DNA of 34,819 nt from an uncultured Clostridia bacterium (GTDB lineage: Bacteria > Bacillota_A > Clostridia > TANB77 > CAG-508), in the NCBI GenBank assembly GCA_947594095.1, contig CANQEA010000008.1, positions 1 through 34,819 of the forward strand. The letters are read 5' to 3'. Of the stretch, positions 32,801 through 34,819 are shown in pieces (within the stretch, counting starts at the first letter, position 1; the number at the start of each line of letters is the position of its first letter). The notes under the pieces were generated by a model that was given only the letters and a program-made list of their open reading frames with translations, was not told where the DNA came from and did no database searches. The translations under genes were made by a program, and so were the position numbers.

Positions 32801-33522
32801 CATGATGAATTATCGTCCGCGTCTGTATGGTCATATAATTCTTTATTGTCATCATTTTGGTTTGAGTTAGTAAAATACCAGATGGCTGCTTGTTGTACTG
32901 CTTTTAATAAGTCATCGTAATCTTTTAATTTATAACTATTATAACCACTTACTTGAGAACACGAATATGCACCATTATATGCTTCAGAAATTGTATAATT
33001 TTCCATTAAATCATTTAATTTTTCTTCATCATCTACTTTATTTTCGTTTAGATCGAATGGAACATATATTAAATCTGCTAATGCTAATAGTGCTTTGTAA
33101 TTTTCTTCACTAATATTGCTAATTATAGGATTACTGTTTGTGTTACTTGGAATAATAGATGATTGTTCTGCTTTCATGTCATAAGATTCTGTGTATATTC
33201 CCTTTTGATTGGTATTTTGAAATCCTTGGCCTGATTTAATGCAGTATAAATATGTAGATTTACCTGCAGTTCCATTTGAATCTGTTTTCATTATATTCCA
33301 AATTTTGATTCCATTTCCAATACCTGGCTCACCAATAGCATATCCTATTTTTCCATCATTTTCATTGCTTACATTACTATTTTCTGACATTAGCTCATTA
33401 ACTTTAAAATATAATGTTTCATTCAGTTGTTTTCCAGCAGCTATTGATTCGTTACTTAATGACAGAATTGAAATCATCATAATTAAGGCAATTGTTCCTA
33501 ATAAAATCCTTTTTAATTTCAT
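29860..33522 (-). CDS. Giant surface protein: thioester domain, four DUF11-like repeats, C-terminal membrane anchor
   Basis: The protein has 1220 residues. A signal peptide (about 1-29, ending SIAAG) precedes a thioester-type adhesin domain: YLYCIKSGQG (Cys94) and VQQAAIWYF (Gln210 or 211) are candidate partners for an internal Cys-Gln thioester that bonds covalently to host surfaces. Four Asp-rich DUF11-like repeats follow at about 329-520, 563-770, 791-980 and 1016-1165. Each starts EFDLALRK or a variant, carries VKxGDIVTYxxRIYNEGD and LPxGLEF, and ends near RDSE. A membrane helix (about 1197-1217) and KKYVL end the protein; there is no LPXTG, so it is membrane-anchored. GGAGA precedes the ATG. 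It has its own promoters and is probably a cell-surface fibre or adhesin. The thioester is inferred. Confidence 0.85.
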   Translation of the reverse strand: MKLKRILLGTIALIMMISILSLSNESIAAGKQLNETLYFKVNELMSENSNVSNENDGKIGYAIGEPGIGNGIKIWNIMKTDSNGTAGKSTYLYCIKSGQGFQNTNQKGIYTESYDMKAEQSSIIPSNTNSNPIISNISEENYKALLALADLIYVPFDLNENKVDDEEKLNDLMENYTISEAYNGAYSCSQVSGYNSYKLKDYDDLLKAVQQAAIWYFTNSNQNDDNKELYDHTDADDNSSWLQYMTDPMKDDNDQYKYQPLSDYEKVETDKGQILANQAHILYKALIEKAKANASANKINTSTKLTLYTSSTDKSNTQPLMEVTREPEGEFDLALRKYITKVERDGQEVTLPTRVPTIDTDDLDDGSDTTASYKHRKDPVTVKTGDIVTYNITIYNEGDKAGRATKIVDQLPTGLEFKGVIEGGAFELDTYDTTTNKVTLKRKASDTNNLEPYSESGDLDSETIQIKCEVKAQPNETGRKILTNVAWISEEINADDNDKVITTEEGEDRDSEPGTAPSVNKDNMSDYKGNNSNKDTLGDSNYFYKGQQDDDDFEKLVLEPTSEFDLKLIKRITEVNGNEVPERIESVDVSRLNTTGTDSETTADYKLNKDPIYVKKGDIVTYTFRIYNEGYKDGYAQEITEDIPEGLEFIWSEKEGEELDNDSSFTDEEKEAIEFNQKYLWVAKYGSNNLVESITTDYLSKESETRAGDNLIKAFGENDGTKTEEDLDYKEVSVKLKVISDDTSGEIIRNEAAITEDADEDGKPVVDRDSDTEDWKKYEDDEDYDNIVLGSFDLALRKFIIAVSSDETVENTEYLKNSDGTYTREPEVDTSKLNTVGEDGKKVTTATYNHTKEPVIVQKGDTIIYMLRVYNEGDIDGYAAEIKDHLPSNLEFVDGEFNEEYGWEVSEDGRTVTTTYLKDSLIDAAKTEDGEITLSYQEVPIMCRVKDSAITNENITNIADITKYLDANKQPAEDRDSEEDNVKLPSDWPGYKDDETGSYIPGQEDDDDFEKVLVKEFDLALRKWVTQAIVTYNGKQAVSNTGHDAWDDPEEIVKLEIPRGKINDVTIKFRYSIRVYNQGDVEGYAKEITDYIPEGLKFVASDNPGWTDEGNNVISTRLLENKLLQPGEYADIEVVLTWINSQDNMGVKINTAEISEDDNPYGLPDKDSTPDNQVKGEDDIDDAPVMLSIGTGAAPTYLGLTFIILITLGGGIFLIKKYVL

Positions 33523-33565
33523 AAAATTCTCTCCTTAAAATAAAATATATAATCTGCTAATTCCT

Positions 33566-33593
33566 ATTTTACTCTTTTTTTTTATAAAGTCAA
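33566..33593 (-). promoter_or_regulatory. Proximal promoter of the surface-protein gene
   Basis: On the minus strand TTGACT (33588-33593), 16 bases, TAAAAT (33566-33571). Confidence 0.6.
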
Positions 33594-33695
33594 TAGGCAT
33601 TTTTAAAGCATTTTTTAAAATAATTTTTTCGTTTGTTTAAGGCTTACGGAAGCCATGTTTAAAAAACACCTTATTCATTTAAGCCCTACATTACA

Positions 33696-33724
33696 ATTAT
33701 ATTACATTTTCGTCACAAAATCAA
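33696..33724 (-). promoter_or_regulatory. Distal promoter of the surface-protein gene
   Basis: On the minus strand TTGATT (33719-33724), 17 bases, perfect TATAAT (33696-33701). A transcript from here would include the GGCTT/AAGCC hairpin. Confidence 0.55.
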
Positions 33725-33810
33725 GTGTTTATGTTAATTAATTTGAATTTTTTGTATTTCCGCAAGGTTTTTTGTGTTTTTTTCTACATATATACTAATG
33801 AACTATTTAA

Positions 33811-33851
33811 TAATCAAAAAAAAAGAAGTGGAATAATTTTAATTTCCACTT
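33811..33851 (-). terminator. Terminator of rpsT
   Basis: AAGTGGAA (33844-33851 read on the minus strand) pairs with TTCCACTT (33826-33833), followed on the minus strand by about ten Ts. Confidence 0.85.
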
Positions 33852-33852
33852 T

Positions 33853-34116
33853 CTATTTCATTGAATTTAATTTTTTTGATAAACTAGATTTTTTTCTTGC
33901 TGCTGTGTTTTTAACAATAACACCTTTTGTGCAAGCTTGGTCTATTTTTTTAGTAGCTTCTGAAAATAGAGTTTTTGCTTCCTCTACTTTTCCAGCTTCT
34001 ACCGCTTCTTCAAATTTTTTAACAGCTGTTTTATATGCAGATTTAATCATATTATTTCTTAAAGTTTTTTTCTCAATTACTTTAACTCTCTTTTTTGCTG
34101 ATTTAATGTTTGGCAT
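33853..34116 (-). CDS. rpsT: 30S ribosomal protein S20
   Basis: An 87-residue basic helical protein that binds 16S rRNA in the small subunit: [21 protein letters not shown] at the N terminus (in blocks), [16 protein letters not shown], and [19 protein letters not shown] at the C terminus are typical of S20. The start is ATG 34114-34116, with AGGAGG 8 bases upstream; a GTG three codons earlier is part of that site. Own promoter and terminator, monocistronic. Confidence 0.97.
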   Translation of the reverse strand: MPNIKSAKKRVKVIEKKTLRNNMIKSAYKTAVKKFEEAVEAGKVEEAKTLFSEATKKIDQACTKGVIVKNTAARKKSSLSKKLNSMK

Positions 34117-34159
34117 TAATTGCACCTCCTTTTAGTCTTATTACACTATAACATGAATT

Positions 34160-34188
34160 ATTTTACCATATTTTTCATTGTTTTGCAA
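34160..34188 (-). promoter_or_regulatory. Promoter of rpsT
   Basis: On the minus strand TTGCAA (34183-34188), 17 bases, TAAAAT (34160-34165). Confidence 0.6.
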
Positions 34189-34312
34189 TACATTTTCAAA
34201 AAATTTTTCACATTTTATGTCAAATGTTAAATTTGTGTAGATTTAACTTTCTTTTCCATTGAAATTAATCCATATACATGTTACCATTATATCAGAGAGG
34301 GTTGATGCTCAT

Positions 34313-34564
34313 ATGTTTAGAAAAATTATAAATACATATAAAAATATGGATATGAAAGTACATAGTATTTTAAAACATGGATTAAAATTTTGCTCTATAT
34401 TATGCATTGTTTCTATTATAATGTTATTTACATATAATATATTGTTTTCTTCCCCATTAATGTATCATATTGGGTTATCTTTATTTAGATTAAGTTTAAT
34501 TTTTGCAATAGAGTTTTTTATATGTGCTTTTGCAATAGATGGTATAAAAAGGCAAGTAAGCTAG
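34313..34564 (+). CDS. Small hypothetical membrane protein
   Basis: I do not recognise this 83-residue protein. After a basic N terminus (MFRKIINTYKNMDMKVHSIL) it has two predicted membrane helices (about 28-48 and 52-74) and ends GIKRQVS. ATG 34313 is preceded by AGAGAGG at 12 bases, a rather long spacing. An ATG at 34259 has no binding site. Its position next to rpsT is where some clostridia carry sporulation genes such as gpr, but nothing in the sequence ties it to them. Confidence 0.55.
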   Translation: MFRKIINTYKNMDMKVHSILKHGLKFCSILCIVSIIMLFTYNILFSSPLMYHIGLSLFRLSLIFAIEFFICAFAIDGIKRQVS

Positions 34565-34590
34565 GTTATTCTAGTTTATTTGCCTTTTTT
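34546..34590. terminator. Bidirectional terminator between two small genes
   Basis: An imperfect long stem (34546-34564 with 34571-34589) overlaps the stop of the plus-strand gene. It has Ts on the plus strand and a TTTTT run on the minus strand. Confidence 0.8.
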
Positions 34591-34593
34591 ATA

Positions 34594-34800
34594 TTATCTT
34601 TCTTCTTCATTGGAACTTTTTTGTTTTCTTATTTCATCTAATTTATCAATTTTACCTGAAATATGGTCTATTCTTTGTTCTTTTACATTATGATATAAAA
34701 TATTGCTTTTTAGCAATTCTTCTTTTTGTATTTTCTCATAAGCTTGATTTTCTGGGTTATATATATAAAATACATCTTCATCATCTTTTCTAATAATCAT
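34594..34800 (-). CDS. Small hypothetical charged protein (possibly incomplete)
   Basis: A 68-residue, strongly charged soluble protein of unknown function. FYIYNPENQAYEKI is followed by a helical, probably coiled-coil region DHISGKIDKLDEIRKQ. AAGGAA lies 12 bases before ATG 34800. The frame remains open to the window edge, so the true start could be further upstream and outside the window. Confidence 0.5.
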   Translation of the reverse strand: MIIRKDDEDVFYIYNPENQAYEKIQKEELLKSNILYHNVKEQRIDHISGKIDKLDEIRKQKSSNEEER

Positions 34801-34819
34801 TATGTTTTTTGATTTCCTT

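Larger units (their letters stand above)
33541..33852. other. Intergenic region with the leader of the surface-protein gene
   Basis: On the minus strand it holds two promoters (33719-33696 and 33593-33566) and between them a hairpin GGCTT-CCGT-AAGCC, then, at 33811-33851, the rpsT terminator. No coding sequence is visible. Confidence 0.55.

Noticed and set aside
33725..34135. 136-codon frame opposite rpsT
   Set aside because: Shadow of the S20 gene.
1..34819. CRISPR arrays, tRNA or rRNA genes, insertion sequences
   Set aside because: No spaced direct repeats, cloverleaf-like segments, rRNA stretches or transposase motifs were seen on either strand.

Overview
The window is a very AT-rich chromosomal segment from a low-GC Gram-positive bacterium, most likely an uncultivated, spore-forming member of the Clostridia. 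Support for this is Spo0A, a BofC-like protein and a GerS-like protein (sporulation and germination), a ClpE-type chaperone, a MinD/MinE division system, AGGAGG-type ribosome binding sites and strong TTGACA/TATAAT promoters. Nearly all genes are housekeeping or cell-envelope genes. There is no rRNA, tRNA, CRISPR array or insertion sequence.

Layout. 1-563: 5' part of a DUF1016/YhcG-type gene (minus). 730-3800: clpE-pgsA operon (plus). 3855-4454: BofC-like gene (minus). 4689-5636: HD-GYP phosphodiesterase (plus). 5723-10478: minus-strand block minD-minE-rodA-dus, then gerS-like and mazF. 10672-11698: rplM-rpsI with a structured leader (plus). 11733-13220: prepilin-like protein with an FGE/C-type-lectin domain (minus). 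13617-16844: DUF5665 protein and UPF0182 protein (minus). 17042-19963: a small unknown gene (P1, plus), the fic-ftsY operon (minus), and a paralogue of P1 (P2, plus). 19987-21921: topoisomerase III (minus). 22136-24526: leuS (plus). 24548-29763: pyrB, spo0A, yigZ, a HI0933-type flavoprotein and a methionine gamma-lyase-like protein (minus). 29860-33522: giant thioester/DUF11 surface protein (minus). 33853-34116: rpsT (minus). 34313-34800: two small hypothetical genes.

The main observation is a possible recoding system. Reading every gene by eye, I find only six in-frame CGG codons in roughly 10,000 codons. Three lie in ordinary genes: dus, ftsY and the UPF0182 gene. In dus and ftsY the CGG sits exactly where the reading frame breaks. 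Skipping its C (reading GGA) restores conserved glycines (the GNGD motif of Dus, the DTAGR G3 motif of FtsY) and the rest of the protein. In the UPF0182 gene skipping the C continues an Asn/Thr-rich tail. The other three CGGs are in P1 and P2, small paralogues flanking the fic-ftsY operon. In both, CGG-AAA falls at codon 13-14 and the same skip gives a stop two codons later, so their full-length products need CGG to be read in frame. Five of the six CGGs are followed by AA (CGGAA). This fits either a programmed +1 recoding event at CGG-AA with reciprocal outcomes, or a systematic sequence error that happened to hit only these genes. Raw reads and proteomics would decide.

Secondary points: a MinE with a long Lys/Glu tail and no minC beside it; a candidate hypervariable (diversity-generating-retroelement-like) C terminus on the prepilin/FGE protein, whose promoter region holds paired palindromes and an attenuator-like hairpin; an orphan MazF beside a GerS-like gene; a hairpin that joins a terminator to the ribosome binding site of the next gene; and a candidate small RNA convergent with spo0A.
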